Assembly (NCBI GenBank): GCA_026005035.1
Contig: BPKH01000007.1
Span: 1-64,000, forward strand
DNA: 64,000 nt
Source: Porticoccaceae bacterium
GTDB lineage: Bacteria > Pseudomonadota > Gammaproteobacteria > Pseudomonadales > Porticoccaceae
Direction: 5' to 3'
Both the position numbers and the translations under genes were made by a program. The notes under the pieces are model-generated. The model saw nothing but the letters and a program-made list of their open reading frames with translations. It had not been told where the DNA came from and did no database searches. Below, piece after piece: positions 9,897-24,456 of the stretch. Each line of letters begins with the position of its first letter. Position 1 is the stretch's first letter.

Positions 9897-11792
9897 ATGA
9901 GATACCCCGAGACCTTCGACGTCATCGTCGTTGGCGGCGGTCACGCCGGAACCGAGGCCTGCCTGGCGGCGGCCCGCATGGGCTGCCGGACGCTGCTCGT
10001 CACCCACAGCATCGACACCCTTGGCCAGATGTCCTGCAACCCGGCCATCGGCGGAATCGGCAAGAGCCACTTGGTCAGGGAGGTGGACGCCCTGGGGGGC
10101 GCCATGGCGCGGGCGACCGATCGGGCCGGCATCCAATTTCGCATCCTCAACGCGCGCAAGGGCCCTGCCGTGCGTGCCACCCGCGCCCAGGCGGACCGAG
10201 GGCTCTACAAGGCGGCGATCCGCTCCCTGCTCGAGCGCCAAGAGAACCTATCGATCTTCCAGCAGACGGTGGAGGATCTCCTGGTCGTCGGCGAGCGGGT
10301 GGTGGGGGTGGTGACCCAAAGCGGCATCCGCATCGAAGGGCAGGCCGTGGTGCTCACCACGGGCACCTTCCTCGGCGGGCGCATCCACATCGGCCTTGCC
10401 AACCATCCCGGCGGGCGCGCCGGAGAGGCGCCGGCCAACGCCCTGGCCCAGCGCCTGCGGGAGTTGATCCCGCGGGTTGGGCGCCTCAAGACCGGCACCC
10501 CGCCCCGCATCGCGGCCCGCACCGTGGATTTTTCTGCGTTGGAGGAGCAGTGGGGGGACGAACCGGTGCCGGTGATGTCCTACCTGGGGCGACCGGAAGA
10601 GCACCCGCGGCAGGTCTGCTGTTGGATCACCCACACCAACGAGCGAACCCACGAGATCATCCGCAAGGGGCTGGATCGCTCGCCGCTCTACGCCGGCGTC
10701 ATCGAGGGAATGGGGCCGCGCTACTGCCCGTCCATCGAGGACAAGGTGGTGCGCTTCGCGGAGCGGCCCCGCCACCAGGTGTTCGTGGAGCCGGAGGGTC
10801 TCGACAGCGGCGAGCTCTATCCCAACGGCATTTCCACCTCGCTGCCCTTCGACGTCCAGGTGGAGCTGGTGCGCTCCATCCGCGGCTTCGAGCGCGCCCA
10901 CATCACGCGCCCGGGCTACGCCATCGAGTACGATTTCTTCGACCCCCGGGACCTCCAGCCGACCTTGGAGACCAAGGGGCTCAAGGGGCTCTTTTTCGCT
11001 GGCCAGATCAACGGCACCACTGGCTACGAAGAGGCCGCCGCTCAAGGTTTGCTCGCCGGGATCAACGCCGCCCTTCAGGTGCGCGGCGAAGAGCCATGGT
11101 GGCCGCGGCGCGACCAGGCCTACCTGGGGGTGCTGGTGGACGACCTGATCACCCTGGGCACCAGTGAGCCCTACCGCATGTTCACCAGCCGCGCGGAGTA
11201 CCGGCTGCTCCTCCGGGAGGACAACGCCGACCTCCGGCTGACCGAAATCGGCCGCCGCCTCGGCCTGGTGGACGACGAGCGCTGGCGCCACTTCTGTGCC
11301 AAGCGCGAGGCCATCGAGCGGGAGCAGGCCAGGTTGCGCGCCACCTGGGTCCACCCGGGAAGCGAGGCGGCGCGCCGCTTGGAGGCGCTCACCGGAAAGG
11401 CGCCCGCCCGCGAGTACAGCCTCTTCGATCTGCTCAAGCGCCCCGACCTCAGCTACGCCCAGGTGGCCTCCCTGGTGGATGGACCCAGCTTGCACCCCGG
11501 GGTCGCGGAGCAGGTGGAGATCGAGGCCCGCTACGCCGGCTACATCGAGCGGCAGGCCGAGGAGATCCGGCGCCTGCGCGAGGCGGAGGCCACCCCGATC
11601 CCCGCCGATTTCGACTACGGGGCCGTGCCCGGTCTGTCCCACGAGGTGCGCCAGAAGCTCAGCGAGGCCCGGCCCGAGACCCTGGGGCGCGCCTCCCGCA
11701 TCCCCGGCGTGACGCCGGCGGCGGTGTCCCTCTTGCTGGTCTACCTCAAGAAGCGGTCTCTTGGGGAGCGGAAGCTCGAACGGCGGGCTTGA
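9897..11792 (+). CDS. mnmG: tRNA uridine-5-carboxymethylaminomethyl(34) synthesis enzyme MnmG
   Basis: FAD-dependent partner of MnmE in wobble-uridine modification. 631 residues, full length. The N-terminal FAD-binding motif is [11 protein letters not shown] (11-21), followed by [23 protein letters not shown] and [16 protein letters not shown]-like segments of the family, and the [12 protein letters not shown] signature further on. The C-terminal helical domain that binds MnmE ends in LLLVYLKK. The start ATG follows a TATAAT at 9862. Its stop overlaps the rsmG start (TGATG), so the genes are translationally coupled. It heads mnmG-rsmG-parA-parB. Confidence 0.97.
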   Translation: MRYPETFDVIVVGGGHAGTEACLAAARMGCRTLLVTHSIDTLGQMSCNPAIGGIGKSHLVREVDALGGAMARATDRAGIQFRILNARKGPAVRATRAQADRGLYKAAIRSLLERQENLSIFQQTVEDLLVVGERVVGVVTQSGIRIEGQAVVLTTGTFLGGRIHIGLANHPGGRAGEAPANALAQRLRELIPRVGRLKTGTPPRIAARTVDFSALEEQWGDEPVPVMSYLGRPEEHPRQVCCWITHTNERTHEIIRKGLDRSPLYAGVIEGMGPRYCPSIEDKVVRFAERPRHQVFVEPEGLDSGELYPNGISTSLPFDVQVELVRSIRGFERAHITRPGYAIEYDFFDPRDLQPTLETKGLKGLFFAGQINGTTGYEEAAAQGLLAGINAALQVRGEEPWWPRRDQAYLGVLVDDLITLGTSEPYRMFTSRAEYRLLLREDNADLRLTEIGRRLGLVDDERWRHFCAKREAIEREQARLRATWVHPGSEAARRLEALTGKAPAREYSLFDLLKRPDLSYAQVASLVDGPSLHPGVAEQVEIEARYAGYIERQAEEIRRLREAEATPIPADFDYGAVPGLSHEVRQKLSEARPETLGRASRIPGVTPAAVSLLLVYLKKRSLGERKLERRA

Positions 11793-12445
11793 TGGAGGCG
11801 CGGGCGGAACGCGCGCAGACCATCGCCCAGGGCGCCGCCGCCCTGGGCGTGTCGCTCGATCGGCAGCAGTGCGAGCGCTTGAGCGGCTTCGTCGAGCTGT
11901 TGGCGCGCTGGAACCGCGCCTTCAACCTGACCGCGGTACGCGATCCCGAGCAGATGGTCTACCGCCACCTCCTCGACAGTCTCGCGGTCTTGCCCCACCT
12001 CGAAGGCGAGCGGTTCGTGGACGTGGGCACCGGCGCCGGGCTTCCCGGCATCCCCTTGGCGGTGGCCAACCCCGGGGCGCGCTTCCTGCTCCTGGACGGC
12101 AACGGCAAGAAGATCCGCTTCGTCCACCAGGCGGTGGCGGAACTCGGCCTGACCAACGTCGAGGCCCGCGCGGAGCGGGCCGAGCGCCATCGCCCGGCGG
12201 TGCCCTACGACGGCGTTCTCAGCCGGGCCTTCGGGTCGCTGGCCGACCTGGTCCGTCTATGCGCCCACCTGGTGGCGCCCACAGGCCGATTCTATGCGCT
12301 CAAGGGGCGCTACCCGGCGGCCGAGTTGAGCGCCTTGCCGAAAGGCTATACTGTGACCGCCTGCCTCCCCTTGACCGTCCCGGGGATCAAGGGGGAAAGG
12401 CACCTCCTCGCAATCGCGCCGCCACCGATCGGATCCGGACCTTGA
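11792..12445 (+). CDS. rsmG: 16S rRNA (guanine(527)-N(7))-methyltransferase RsmG
   Basis: SAM-dependent methyltransferase acting on G527 of 16S rRNA. 217 residues from the ATG that overlaps the mnmG stop; a TTG one codon earlier is possible. Family motifs are LARWNRAFNLTAVRDP, HLLDSLAVLPHL, the SAM loop VDVGTGAGLPG (77-87) and LDGNGKKIRF. Its stop overlaps the TTG start of parA. Confidence 0.95.
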   Translation: MEARAERAQTIAQGAAALGVSLDRQQCERLSGFVELLARWNRAFNLTAVRDPEQMVYRHLLDSLAVLPHLEGERFVDVGTGAGLPGIPLAVANPGARFLLLDGNGKKIRFVHQAVAELGLTNVEARAERAERHRPAVPYDGVLSRAFGSLADLVRLCAHLVAPTGRFYALKGRYPAAELSALPKGYTVTACLPLTVPGIKGERHLLAIAPPPIGSGP

Positions 12446-13227
12446 CCCGCACCTACACCATCGCCAACCAGAAAGGAGGGGTGGGCAAGACCACCACCGG
12501 GATCAATCTGGCGGCGGCCCTCAGCACCTTCGGCAAGCGGGTGCTGCTGGTCGACCTGGACCCCCAGGGAAATGCCACCACCGGCCTCGGCGTCGACAAG
12601 CGGACCCTCGAGCGCACTGTCTGCGACCTCCTGTTGGAGGAGCGGGATCCCGGGGAGGTGCTGATCCGCTTACCCTGCGGCATCGATCTCCTGCCCGCCA
12701 ACCGCGACCTCACCGCCGCCGAGGTCGAGTTGGTGGCGGGGGCGGAGCGCGAACGGCGCCTGGCGAGGGCGCTGGAAAGGCTCGGCGGCCGCTACGACCA
12801 CGTCCTGATCGACTGTCCCCCCTCGCTGAGCATGCTCACCGTCAACGCCCTGGTGGCCTGCGGCGGGGTGATCGTGCCGGTCCAGTGTGAGTACTATGCC
12901 CTGGAGGGGCTCGCGGACCTGCTCGCCACCATCGAGCGAATCGCCCGCGCCTTCAACCCCCGCCTGGCTGTGAGCGGTATTCTGCGAACCATGTACGATC
13001 CCCGCACCGCCTTGAGCCAAGAGGTTTCCAACCAGCTGCACGCCCACTTCGGCGAGCGGGTGTTCCGCACCGCCATCCCGCGCAATGTCCGCCTGGCGGA
13101 AGCGCCCAGCCACGGCTTGCCGGTGACCCTCTACGACCGCTCCTCCCGGGGGGCCATCGCCTATCTGGGCCTCGCCGGAGAGCTCCTCCGGCGGGAGCGG
13201 GTAGCCGCGCGCGAGGTGGTGGGGTGA
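12442..13227 (+). CDS. parA: Chromosome partitioning ATPase ParA
   Basis: Walker-type ATPase that segregates ParB-parS complexes and so positions origins. 261 residues from a TTG that overlaps the rsmG stop (TTGA). The deviant Walker A KGGVGKTT (11-18), LVDLDPQGNATTGLG (36-50), and VLIDCPPSLSMLTVNAL Walker B are clear. No N-terminal DNA-binding extension is present, which fits the chromosomal Soj type. Directly coupled to parB (GTGA overlap). The target parS sites lie in recF. Confidence 0.96.
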   Translation: MTRTYTIANQKGGVGKTTTGINLAAALSTFGKRVLLVDLDPQGNATTGLGVDKRTLERTVCDLLLEERDPGEVLIRLPCGIDLLPANRDLTAAEVELVAGAERERRLARALERLGGRYDHVLIDCPPSLSMLTVNALVACGGVIVPVQCEYYALEGLADLLATIERIARAFNPRLAVSGILRTMYDPRTALSQEVSNQLHAHFGERVFRTAIPRNVRLAEAPSHGLPVTLYDRSSRGAIAYLGLAGELLRRERVAAREVVG

Positions 13228-14096
13228 GCGCCGGGCGGCGTCGCGGACTTGGGCGGGGGCTCGACGCCCTCCTCGGTCCCCAGCCGGCGGCCGCGGCGGC
13301 CGGCGAGGGCGAGCTGCGGCAGGTGCCCCTCGAATGGTTGGTGCGCGGGCGCCATCAGCCGCGGCGGGAGTTCGATCCCGCCGCTCTGGAGGAACTGGCG
13401 GACTCGATCCGCAGCCAGGGGATCCTGCAGCCCATCGTGGTGCGCCCACTCGGCCCCGAACGCTTCGAAATCGTCGCCGGAGAGCGCAGGTGGCGGGCGG
13501 CCCAGCTCGCAGGCCTGACCGAAGTGCCGGTGCTCGTCCGGGAGGTGGGAGATGAAGCGGCCATGGCCATGGCTCTCATCGAGAACCTGCAGCGCGAAGA
13601 CCTGAATCCGGTGGAAGAGGCCCTCGCCCTCAAGCGTTTGCAGGAGGAGTTCGGCTACACCCAGCAACAAGTGGCCGAGGCGGTGGGCAAATCTCGCTCG
13701 GCGGTGGCCAATCTCATCCGCCTGTTGGCGCTGGAGGAGGAAGTGCGGATTCTCTTGGAGCGCGGCGATCTGGAAACGGGCCACGCCAAGGCGCTGCTCG
13801 GCCTGTCCGGTCGCGTCCAGGTGGAAGCCGCCCGCCAGGTGGTCGGCAAGGGATTGACCGTCCGCCAGACGGAAGGTCTCGTGCGCCGCCTCCTCGCCGG
13901 CCACCGCGCCCCGCCCGCCGCGAAACGGTCGGCGGATCCCGACCTCGAGCGCCTCGCCGAGACCGTTTCCGAGCGGGTGGGACTGCCGACCCGGATCGAA
14001 CACGCAAGGGGCGGGGGAAGGATCACCTTCCGCTTCACTCGCCTGGAGGAGCTCGAGGGATTGTTGGAGCGCCTCGGCGTGGCCCGCGGCGAATGA
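13224..14096 (+). CDS. parB: Chromosome partitioning protein ParB
   Basis: CTPase and parS-binding protein that spreads from parS and recruits ParA and SMC. 290 residues from a GTG overlapping the parA stop. RRRGLGRGLDALLG at the N-terminus is the ParA-interaction motif. The CTP-binding domain carries SIRSQGILQPIVVRP, ERRWRAAQLAG and MALIENLQREDLNPVEEA. The helix-turn-helix is TQQQVAEAVGKSRSAVANLIRLL, followed by GHAKALLGL and a C-terminal dimer domain. Two perfect parS sites in recF are expected targets. Confidence 0.97.
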   Translation: MSAGRRRGLGRGLDALLGPQPAAAAAGEGELRQVPLEWLVRGRHQPRREFDPAALEELADSIRSQGILQPIVVRPLGPERFEIVAGERRWRAAQLAGLTEVPVLVREVGDEAAMAMALIENLQREDLNPVEEALALKRLQEEFGYTQQQVAEAVGKSRSAVANLIRLLALEEEVRILLERGDLETGHAKALLGLSGRVQVEAARQVVGKGLTVRQTEGLVRRLLAGHRAPPAAKRSADPDLERLAETVSERVGLPTRIEHARGGGRITFRFTRLEELEGLLERLGVARGE

Positions 14097-14184
14097 CCGC
14101 CGACGGTTGAACTCTCCCGACGAGATCAATACAATGCCCGCCGCTTTGTGCCGACCGGTGCGGTCGGTACGCCGAGGGGAGATC

Positions 14185-15745
<1,561 letters not shown>

Positions 15746-15788
15746 GACGGCAGTTTCGCCCAACGCCACCATCGGGAGGTCTCGAGGC

Positions 15789-16259
15789 GTGAACATCAAC
15801 CTGACCCTGATCGGCCAGATGATCGCCTTCGCGGTGTTCGTTCTGTTCACCATGAAGTACGTCTGGCCGGCCATCACCCGCGCCCTGGAAGAGCGGGCCG
15901 CCAAGATCGCCGACGGCTTGGAGGCGGCCGACCGGGCGATGCGCGACCTCGAATTGGCCCAGCAGCGGGCGGCTGAGCACCTCAAGGAGGCCAAGCAGCA
16001 GGCCGCCGCGCTGATCGACCAGGCCAACCGGCGCGCCGGGCAGATCGTCGAGGAGGCCAAGGAGCAGGCCCGACTGGAGGGCGAGCGGCTGGTTGCGGCC
16101 GCCCGCGCCGAGATCGAGCGCGAGGTGAACCGAGCCCGGGAAGAGCTGCGCAACCAGGTGGCCGAACTCGTCTACCTCGGCGCCGAAAAGATCCTGGAAT
16201 CCTCTGTGGACCGCGCCGCCAATCAAGCCTTGGTCGAGCGCCTGGCGTCCCGCCTGTGA
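15789..16259 (+). CDS. atpF: F0F1 ATP synthase subunit b
   Basis: Peripheral stalk subunit, 156 residues from GTG 15789. One N-terminal helix ([21 protein letters not shown]) is followed by a long Ala/Glu/Lys/Arg-rich coiled coil. [10 protein letters not shown] is the usual gammaproteobacterial start. A GGGAGG site precedes it. Confidence 0.96.
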   Translation: MNINLTLIGQMIAFAVFVLFTMKYVWPAITRALEERAAKIADGLEAADRAMRDLELAQQRAAEHLKEAKQQAAALIDQANRRAGQIVEEAKEQARLEGERLVAAARAEIEREVNRAREELRNQVAELVYLGAEKILESSVDRAANQALVERLASRL

Positions 16260-16273
16260 CGAGATAAGACGAG

Positions 16274-16810
16274 ATGGCCGATCCCCGCACCCTGGCGCGC
16301 CCCTACGCCAAAGCGATCTACCGCCTCGCCGTGGAGCAGGGCTCCCTGGAGCGCTGGGAGGCGGCCCTCGAGCTCCTCGCCCGACTGGTGGAGGAGCCCC
16401 GGGTGGCCCGCTACCTGGCCAGTCCCGCCCACGGCTCCCGCGAACAGGCCGCTACTCTGGCAGAGCTGGCCGGCGAGTATCTGGACGAGCCGGCGCGCAA
16501 CCTCCTGGAGTTGCTGGCCGAGTATCGCCGGCTGCCGCTCCTGCCGGAGGTGTTGGCGCAGTTCCGCGCCCTCAAGGCCGAACGCGACCAGACCCTCGAG
16601 GTGGAGCTGGTGTCGGCCACGGAACTCGGCGAAGAACAGTGCCGCAAGATCGAGCAGGCGCTCGAGCGCCGCTTCGCGCGCCGGGTGCGGTCGGTGCGCA
16701 GGACCGATCCGTTCCTCCTCGGCGGCGTCCTGATCCGTGCCGGGGACACGGTGATCGACGGCACCCTGCGCGGGCGGCTCAAGAAACTTGCCCAGGCACT
16801 CCACGGCTAG
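16274..16810 (+). CDS. atpH: F0F1 ATP synthase subunit delta
   Basis: Stator subunit joining F1 to the b dimer. 178 residues. The N-terminus [16 protein letters not shown] matches the family, as does the C-terminal [36 protein letters not shown]. Lies between atpF and atpA. Confidence 0.96.
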   Translation: MADPRTLARPYAKAIYRLAVEQGSLERWEAALELLARLVEEPRVARYLASPAHGSREQAATLAELAGEYLDEPARNLLELLAEYRRLPLLPEVLAQFRALKAERDQTLEVELVSATELGEEQCRKIEQALERRFARRVRSVRRTDPFLLGGVLIRAGDTVIDGTLRGRLKKLAQALHG

Positions 16811-16841
16811 TGCTGGGACTTTCGGCATCGAGGAACCTGAC

Positions 16842-18386
16842 ATGCAGCAACTGAATCCATCCGAAATCAGCGAGATCATCAAGCAGCGCATCGAGCGGCT
16901 CGACCTCTCCTTCGAAGCCCAAAACGAGGGCACCATCGTCTCCGTGTCGGACGGGATCGTCCGCATCCACGGCCTGGCCGACGTCATGTACGGCGAGATG
17001 ATCGAGTTCGACGGCGGCCGCTACGGCTTGGCCCTGAACCTGGAGCGCGACTCGGTGGGGGCGGTGGTCCTCGGCGACTACCTGGGTCTCGCGGAGGGCA
17101 TGAAGGCCCGCTGCACGGGTCGCATCCTGGAAGTCCCGGTGGGTCCGGAGCTCGAGGGGCGGGTGGTGGACGCCCTGGGCAACCCCATCGACGGCAAGGG
17201 GCCCATCGAGGCCAAGCTCACCGACGCCGTGGAAAAGGTGGCGCCGGGGGTGATCGCCCGCCAGTCGGTGGACCAGCCCCTGCAGACCGGCCTCAAGGCC
17301 ATCGACACCATGGTGCCCATCGGCCGCGGGCAGCGGGAGCTGATCATCGGCGACCGCCAGGTGGGCAAGACCGCCATCGCCATCGACACCATCATCAACC
17401 AGCGCGGTACCGGCGTGAAGTGCATCTACGTCGCCGTGGGCCAAAAGGCCTCGACGGTGGCCAGCATCGTCCGCAAGCTGGAAGAGCACGGGGCCATGGA
17501 GCACACCATCGTGGTGGCGGCCACCGCCGCCGATCCCGCCTCCATGCAGTTCCTCGCCCCCTACACCGGCTGCACCATCGGCGAGTACTACCGCGACCGC
17601 GGTCAGGACGCACTCATCGTCTACGATGACCTGACCAAGCAAGCCTGGGCCTACCGGCAGATCTCGCTCTTGCTGCGCCGGCCCCCGGGGCGGGAGGCGT
17701 ATCCCGGGGACATCTTCTACCTCCACTCCCGCTTGCTGGAGCGCGCCGCCCGGGTCAATGCCGACTACGTGGAGAAGTTCACCAAGGGCGAGGTGAAGGG
17801 GCGGACCGGCTCCCTCACCGCCCTGCCCATCATCGAGACCCAGGCGGGCGACGTGTCGGCCTTCGTGCCCACCAACGTGATCTCCATCACCGATGGCCAG
17901 ATCTACGTGGAGACCGACCTGTTCAACGCCGGCATCCGGCCGGCCATGAACGCCGGTCTGTCGGTCTCCCGGGTGGGGGGTGCGGCCCAGACCAAGATCA
18001 TCAAAAAGCTCGGCGGCGGCATTCGCCTGGCGCTCGCCCAATACCGGGAACTGGCCGCCTTCTCCCAGTTCGCGTCGGATCTGGACGAGGCCACCCGCGC
18101 GCAGCTGGAACACGGCGAGCGGGTCACCGAACTGATGAAGCAAAAGCAGTACTCGCCGCTTTCGGTGGCGCAGATCGCCATCCTGCTCTACGCCGCCAAC
18201 GAGGGCTACCTCAAGGAGGTGCCGGTGAAGAAGGTCGGCGACTTCGAGGCGGCGCTCCTCGCCTACATGAAGGCCGAGCACGGCGACCTGATGAAGCAGG
18301 TGGACGAGACCGGTGACTGGAACCCCGACATCGAAGCGGGGTTCAAGGCAGCCCTGGACAAGTTCGTCGCCACCCAGACCTGGTGA
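16842..18386 (+). CDS. atpA: F0F1 ATP synthase subunit alpha
   Basis: Regulatory nucleotide-binding subunit of F1. 514 residues from ATG 16842 ([18 protein letters not shown]). Walker A is GDRQVGKT (170-177), with [45 protein letters not shown] as the family signature. The C-terminus ends in FVATQTW. A longer in-frame reading from 16788 overlaps atpH and was not chosen. Confidence 0.98.
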   Translation: MQQLNPSEISEIIKQRIERLDLSFEAQNEGTIVSVSDGIVRIHGLADVMYGEMIEFDGGRYGLALNLERDSVGAVVLGDYLGLAEGMKARCTGRILEVPVGPELEGRVVDALGNPIDGKGPIEAKLTDAVEKVAPGVIARQSVDQPLQTGLKAIDTMVPIGRGQRELIIGDRQVGKTAIAIDTIINQRGTGVKCIYVAVGQKASTVASIVRKLEEHGAMEHTIVVAATAADPASMQFLAPYTGCTIGEYYRDRGQDALIVYDDLTKQAWAYRQISLLLRRPPGREAYPGDIFYLHSRLLERAARVNADYVEKFTKGEVKGRTGSLTALPIIETQAGDVSAFVPTNVISITDGQIYVETDLFNAGIRPAMNAGLSVSRVGGAAQTKIIKKLGGGIRLALAQYRELAAFSQFASDLDEATRAQLEHGERVTELMKQKQYSPLSVAQIAILLYAANEGYLKEVPVKKVGDFEAALLAYMKAEHGDLMKQVDETGDWNPDIEAGFKAALDKFVATQTW

Positions 18387-18431
18387 TCCCCGAGACCGGG
18401 GGTCTCAACGACGCAGACGAATGGGCGCAAC

Positions 18432-20716
<2,285 letters not shown>

Positions 20717-20741
20717 GCGGTCCAAAGCGGAGAACCAGGCG

Positions 20742-21167
20742 ATGGCCATGACCTTTCACTGCGACATCGTCAGCGCCGAGGAATCCCTCTTCTCCGGGCT
20801 GGTGGAGTTTCTCGCCGCCACCGGTTGCGAGGGCGAACTGGGCATCCAGTACGGGCACGCGCCCCTGCTCACCCAACTCAAACCGGGCCCGGTGCGGATC
20901 GTCCGCCAAGGAGGGGAAGAGGAGCTCTACTTCCTCTCCGGCGGATACCTGGAGGTCCAGCCCCACGCCGTGACCATTCTCGCCGACACGGCGTTGCGCG
21001 CCCACGACCTGGACGAAGCGGCGGCCCTGGAGGCGAAGCGTCGCGCCGAACAGGAGCTGGCCAATCGCACCGGCGAGTTCGAATACTCCAAGGCCGCAGC
21101 GGAACTCGCCGAAGCCGCCGCCCAACTGCGCACCATCGAGGAACTCAAGCGGCGCGCCAAGCGCTGA
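20742..21167 (+). CDS. atpC: F0F1 ATP synthase subunit epsilon
   Basis: Central stalk subunit that can inhibit ATP hydrolysis. 141 residues from ATG 20742; a second ATG two codons later is an equal candidate. The N-terminal beta sandwich has [14 protein letters not shown] and [19 protein letters not shown]. The C-terminal two-helix domain is present, so inhibition is possible. Last gene of the atp operon. Confidence 0.96.
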   Translation: MAMTFHCDIVSAEESLFSGLVEFLAATGCEGELGIQYGHAPLLTQLKPGPVRIVRQGGEEELYFLSGGYLEVQPHAVTILADTALRAHDLDEAAALEAKRRAEQELANRTGEFEYSKAAAELAEAAAQLRTIEELKRRAKR

Positions 21168-21235
21168 AGCCGCGCCGGCGGCTGCGCGCGCTCCTCCCGG
21201 GTTCTACAATGGGCGGGTTTTCCGGGAGTGAGTCC

Positions 21236-22603
21236 ATGAAAACCGACGTGGTGGTGCTCGCGGCCGGCCGGGGCCGGCGCATGCGCTCCCAGACTCCCAA
21301 GGTGTTGCTGTCCCTCGCCGGCAGGCCGCTCCTCGAGCACGTCCTGGAGAAGGCCCGGGCGGTGAGCGATGGTGCGCCCGTGGTGGTGGTGGGCGCACGG
21401 GGAGAAGAGATCCGGGCGCGCTTCGCGCGCTCGGAGGTCCGCTGGGCGCACCAACCGCGCCCCCTGGGCACCGGCGACGCGGTGCGCTGTGCGCTGCCCC
21501 TGTTGGATCCCGCCGCGCGCGTCCTCGTCCTGTACGGGGACGTGCCCCTGATCGAGGTGGCGACCCTCGAACGGCTGCTCGCCCTCGTTTCGCCGGACAC
21601 CCTCGCCCTGCTCACTGCCCGCTGCGACCGGCCCCGAGGCTACGGGCGGGTGGTGCGCGATGCGCAGGGGCGAGTGGTGCGCATCGTCGAGGAGCGCGAC
21701 GCCACCCCCGAAGAGCGCTCACTCGACGAAATCAATACGGGGGTGATCGCCTTTCCGCCCGGCTTTCTCCACCGCCACCTGCCGCAGTTGGGGTGTGACA
21801 ACGCCCAGGGCGAATACTATCTGACCGATCTGGTGGCCTTGGCCCTCGAGGCCGGTCTCCACGTGGCCGCCGAAGCGGCGGCCGACGAGCTGGAATGGCG
21901 CGGCGTCAACGACCGCCTCGAGCTCCACGACCTGGAGCGGCTCTACCAGCGCCGCCTGGCGCGCGCGCTGCTCGCCCAGGGCGTGGCGGTGATGGACGTG
22001 GAGCGCTTCGACTGCCGGGGCGAGTTGCACTGCGGTCCCGACTGCACCATCGACGTCGGCGCGGTGTTCGAGGGCAAGGTGGAGCTGGGGGCCGGAGTCA
22101 CCGTGGGGCCGGGCTGCGTCCTGCGCGATGTCCGCGTCGGCGACGGGGCGGTCCTGCACGCCTACACGGTGATCGAGGGACCGGCCGAGATCGGACCCGG
22201 AGTCCAGGTGGGCCCCTTCGCCCGCATCCGCCCCGGCACCCGACTGGAACGGGGGTCGCGGGTGGGCAATTTCGTCGAGGTGAAAAACGCCCGCCTCGGG
22301 CCTGGCAGCAAGGCCAACCACCTCGCCTACCTGGGCGATGTGGAGGTGGGCGCGGAGGCGAACATCGGAGCGGGCACCATCACCTGCAATTACGACGGGC
22401 GCACCAAGCACGCCACGGCGATCGGCGACGGCGCCTTCATCGGTTCCAACACCGCGCTGGTCGCCCCGGTGCGGGTGGGAGAGGGCGCCACGGTGGGCGC
22501 GGGATCGGTCATCACCCGCGACGTGCCCGCCGGTCAGTTGGCGGTGGCGCGCGCCCGCCAGCGCAACGTGGCCCGCCGGCGCCGCCGCGACGGCGAGGAG
22601 TGA
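21236..22603 (+). CDS. glmU: Bifunctional UDP-N-acetylglucosamine pyrophosphorylase / glucosamine-1-phosphate N-acetyltransferase
   Basis: Makes UDP-GlcNAc, the precursor of peptidoglycan and lipid A. 455 residues. The N-terminal uridyltransferase has LAAGRGRRMRSQTPKVL (8-24), YGDVPL and EYYLTDLVALA. The C-terminal left-handed beta helix has hexapeptide repeats, GNFVEVKNARLG, KANHLAYLGDVEVG with the catalytic histidine, and NIGAGTITCNYDG. It is 5 bp before glmS, so the two steps around glucosamine phosphate are co-expressed; glmM is absent here. Confidence 0.98.
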   Translation: MKTDVVVLAAGRGRRMRSQTPKVLLSLAGRPLLEHVLEKARAVSDGAPVVVVGARGEEIRARFARSEVRWAHQPRPLGTGDAVRCALPLLDPAARVLVLYGDVPLIEVATLERLLALVSPDTLALLTARCDRPRGYGRVVRDAQGRVVRIVEERDATPEERSLDEINTGVIAFPPGFLHRHLPQLGCDNAQGEYYLTDLVALALEAGLHVAAEAAADELEWRGVNDRLELHDLERLYQRRLARALLAQGVAVMDVERFDCRGELHCGPDCTIDVGAVFEGKVELGAGVTVGPGCVLRDVRVGDGAVLHAYTVIEGPAEIGPGVQVGPFARIRPGTRLERGSRVGNFVEVKNARLGPGSKANHLAYLGDVEVGAEANIGAGTITCNYDGRTKHATAIGDGAFIGSNTALVAPVRVGEGATVGAGSVITRDVPAGQLAVARARQRNVARRRRRDGEE

Positions 22604-22607
22604 TCCC

Positions 22608-24413
22608 ATGTGCGGCATCGTGGGTGCCGTCGCCCAGCGCAACGTCACCGGCATACTCCTCGAGGGCCTGCGCCGCCTGGAGTATCGGGGCTACGACTCG
22701 GCCGGCCTGGCGGTGGTCGAGGGCCCCGGGCGGCTCAAAGTGGTCAAGACGGCGGGCAAGGTGGCGGCCTTGGCCGAGCGCCTGGCGGCTGACTTCCCCC
22801 GGGGGCGGCTCGGCATCGCCCACACCCGCTGGGCCACCCACGGTCCGCCCAGCGAGATCAACGCCCACCCCCAAGTGTCCGGGACCGTGGCGGTGGTCCA
22901 CAACGGCATCGTCGAGAACTACCTCGCCCTGCGCGCCGAACTGGAGGCGGAGGGATTCGCCTTCCGCTCCGAGACCGACACCGAAGCCATCGCTCACCTG
23001 ATCGCCCGCTTCCGGGCGGGGGGCTGCGACCTGGACGAGGCGGTGGCGCGGGCCGCCCGCCGCCTGGAGGGCGCCTTCGCCCTGGCGGTACTCGACGCCC
23101 GCTCGCCCGAACTGTTGGTGGGCGTGCGGCGCGGCAGCCCGCTGGTGGTGGGAATAGGCATCGAAGAGCACTTTCTCGCCTCCGACCTGCTCGCCCTGCG
23201 CCAGGTCACCGATCGCTTCCTGCACCTAGAGGAGGACGACCTGGTGGTGCTCGACCGCGAGCGGGCGGCGGTGTACGCGGGGGGTCACCGGCCGGTGGCG
23301 CGCCCCGTGCAGCGCGCCGAAACGCCGCCTGGGGAGGCCGACAAGGGCGGCTTTCGCCACTACATGCTCAAGGAGATCCACGAGCAGCCCGAAGCCCTCG
23401 CCGCCACCCTCGAGGGGCGACTGGAGGAGGGCAGGCTGGTCCCGGGCGGACTCGGAGGCGACCTGGAGGCCCTCCTGCCCCGGGTACGCCAGGTGCACCT
23501 GATCGCCTGTGGGACCAGCTACCACGCCGGCCTGTTGGCCCGCTACTGGATCGAGGCCTGGGCGGGCGTGCCCTGTGCGGTGGAGGTGGCCAGCGAATAC
23601 CGCTACCGGCGGGTGGTGATCCCGGAGGACACCCTGCTGGTGGCCATTTCCCAGTCGGGTGAGACCGCCGACACCCTGGCCGCGCTGCGCGCGGTGCGGG
23701 GATACTTGGCGTCCCTGGCGGTGTGCAACGTGGCCACCAGTTCCCTGGTGCGCTGTGCCGATTTCGCCCTGCTCACCCGTGCCGGCCCGGAGATCGGGGT
23801 GGCCTCCACCAAGGCCTTCACCACCCAACTGGCGGTGCTGCAGCTTTTGGCCTTGGCCCTGGCCCTGGCCCGCGGTCGGGCGGTGGAGGCGCAGGCGCTC
23901 GCCCAGCTGCCGGTGCTGGCGCGGCGGGTGCTCGCCCTCGACGGCAAGATCGAGCGCGCCTGCGAAATCCTGGCCGACAAGCGCCACGCCCTTTTTCTCG
24001 GGCGCGGCGAGCACTTCCCCATCGCCCTGGAGGGAGCCCTCAAGCTCAAGGAGATCTCCTACATTCACGCCGAGGCCTATCCGGCCGGCGAACTCAAACA
24101 CGGACCGCTCGCCTTGGTGGACGAGCAGATGCCGGTGGTAGCGGTGGCACCGAGCGACGGGCTGCTCGCCAAACTGCGCTCCAACCTGCAGGAAGTGCGG
24201 GCGCGCGGGGGCCGGCTGTTTCTCTTCGCCGACGATGCGAGCGCATTTTCGGGGGAAGAGGCCACCCTGGTGGCGCTACCCCCCCTGCCCCGCGCCATCT
24301 CCCCCATTCTCTACGCGATTCCCTTGCAGTTGTTGGCCTATCACGTGGCGGTGGCCAAGGGCACCGACGTCGACCAACCCCGCAACCTCGCCAAGTCGGT
24401 GACCGTGGAATGA
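22608..24413 (+). CDS. glmS: Glutamine--fructose-6-phosphate aminotransferase (isomerizing)
   Basis: First committed step to UDP-GlcNAc: fructose-6-P plus glutamine to glucosamine-6-P. 601 residues. The catalytic Cys follows the initiator Met (MCGIVGAV). The glutaminase domain has RLEYRGYDSAG, HTRWATHG and HNGIVENY. Two SIS domains carry CGTSYHAG, SQSGETADT, STKAFTTQ, and the C-terminal AKSVTVE. No glmS ribozyme is expected or seen in the 4-bp gap after glmU. Confidence 0.98.
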   Translation: MCGIVGAVAQRNVTGILLEGLRRLEYRGYDSAGLAVVEGPGRLKVVKTAGKVAALAERLAADFPRGRLGIAHTRWATHGPPSEINAHPQVSGTVAVVHNGIVENYLALRAELEAEGFAFRSETDTEAIAHLIARFRAGGCDLDEAVARAARRLEGAFALAVLDARSPELLVGVRRGSPLVVGIGIEEHFLASDLLALRQVTDRFLHLEEDDLVVLDRERAAVYAGGHRPVARPVQRAETPPGEADKGGFRHYMLKEIHEQPEALAATLEGRLEEGRLVPGGLGGDLEALLPRVRQVHLIACGTSYHAGLLARYWIEAWAGVPCAVEVASEYRYRRVVIPEDTLLVAISQSGETADTLAALRAVRGYLASLAVCNVATSSLVRCADFALLTRAGPEIGVASTKAFTTQLAVLQLLALALALARGRAVEAQALAQLPVLARRVLALDGKIERACEILADKRHALFLGRGEHFPIALEGALKLKEISYIHAEAYPAGELKHGPLALVDEQMPVVAVAPSDGLLAKLRSNLQEVRARGGRLFLFADDASAFSGEEATLVALPPLPRAISPILYAIPLQLLAYHVAVAKGTDVDQPRNLAKSVTVE

Positions 24414-24456
24414 GAGTGGGCTCGCGGCCCCTTCCACCGTGGGCGCCGAGGCGCGG

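Noticed and set aside
22604-22610. glmS ribozyme upstream of glmS
   Set aside because: Only 4 bp separate glmU and glmS, so there is no room, and that ribozyme is found in Gram-positive bacteria.
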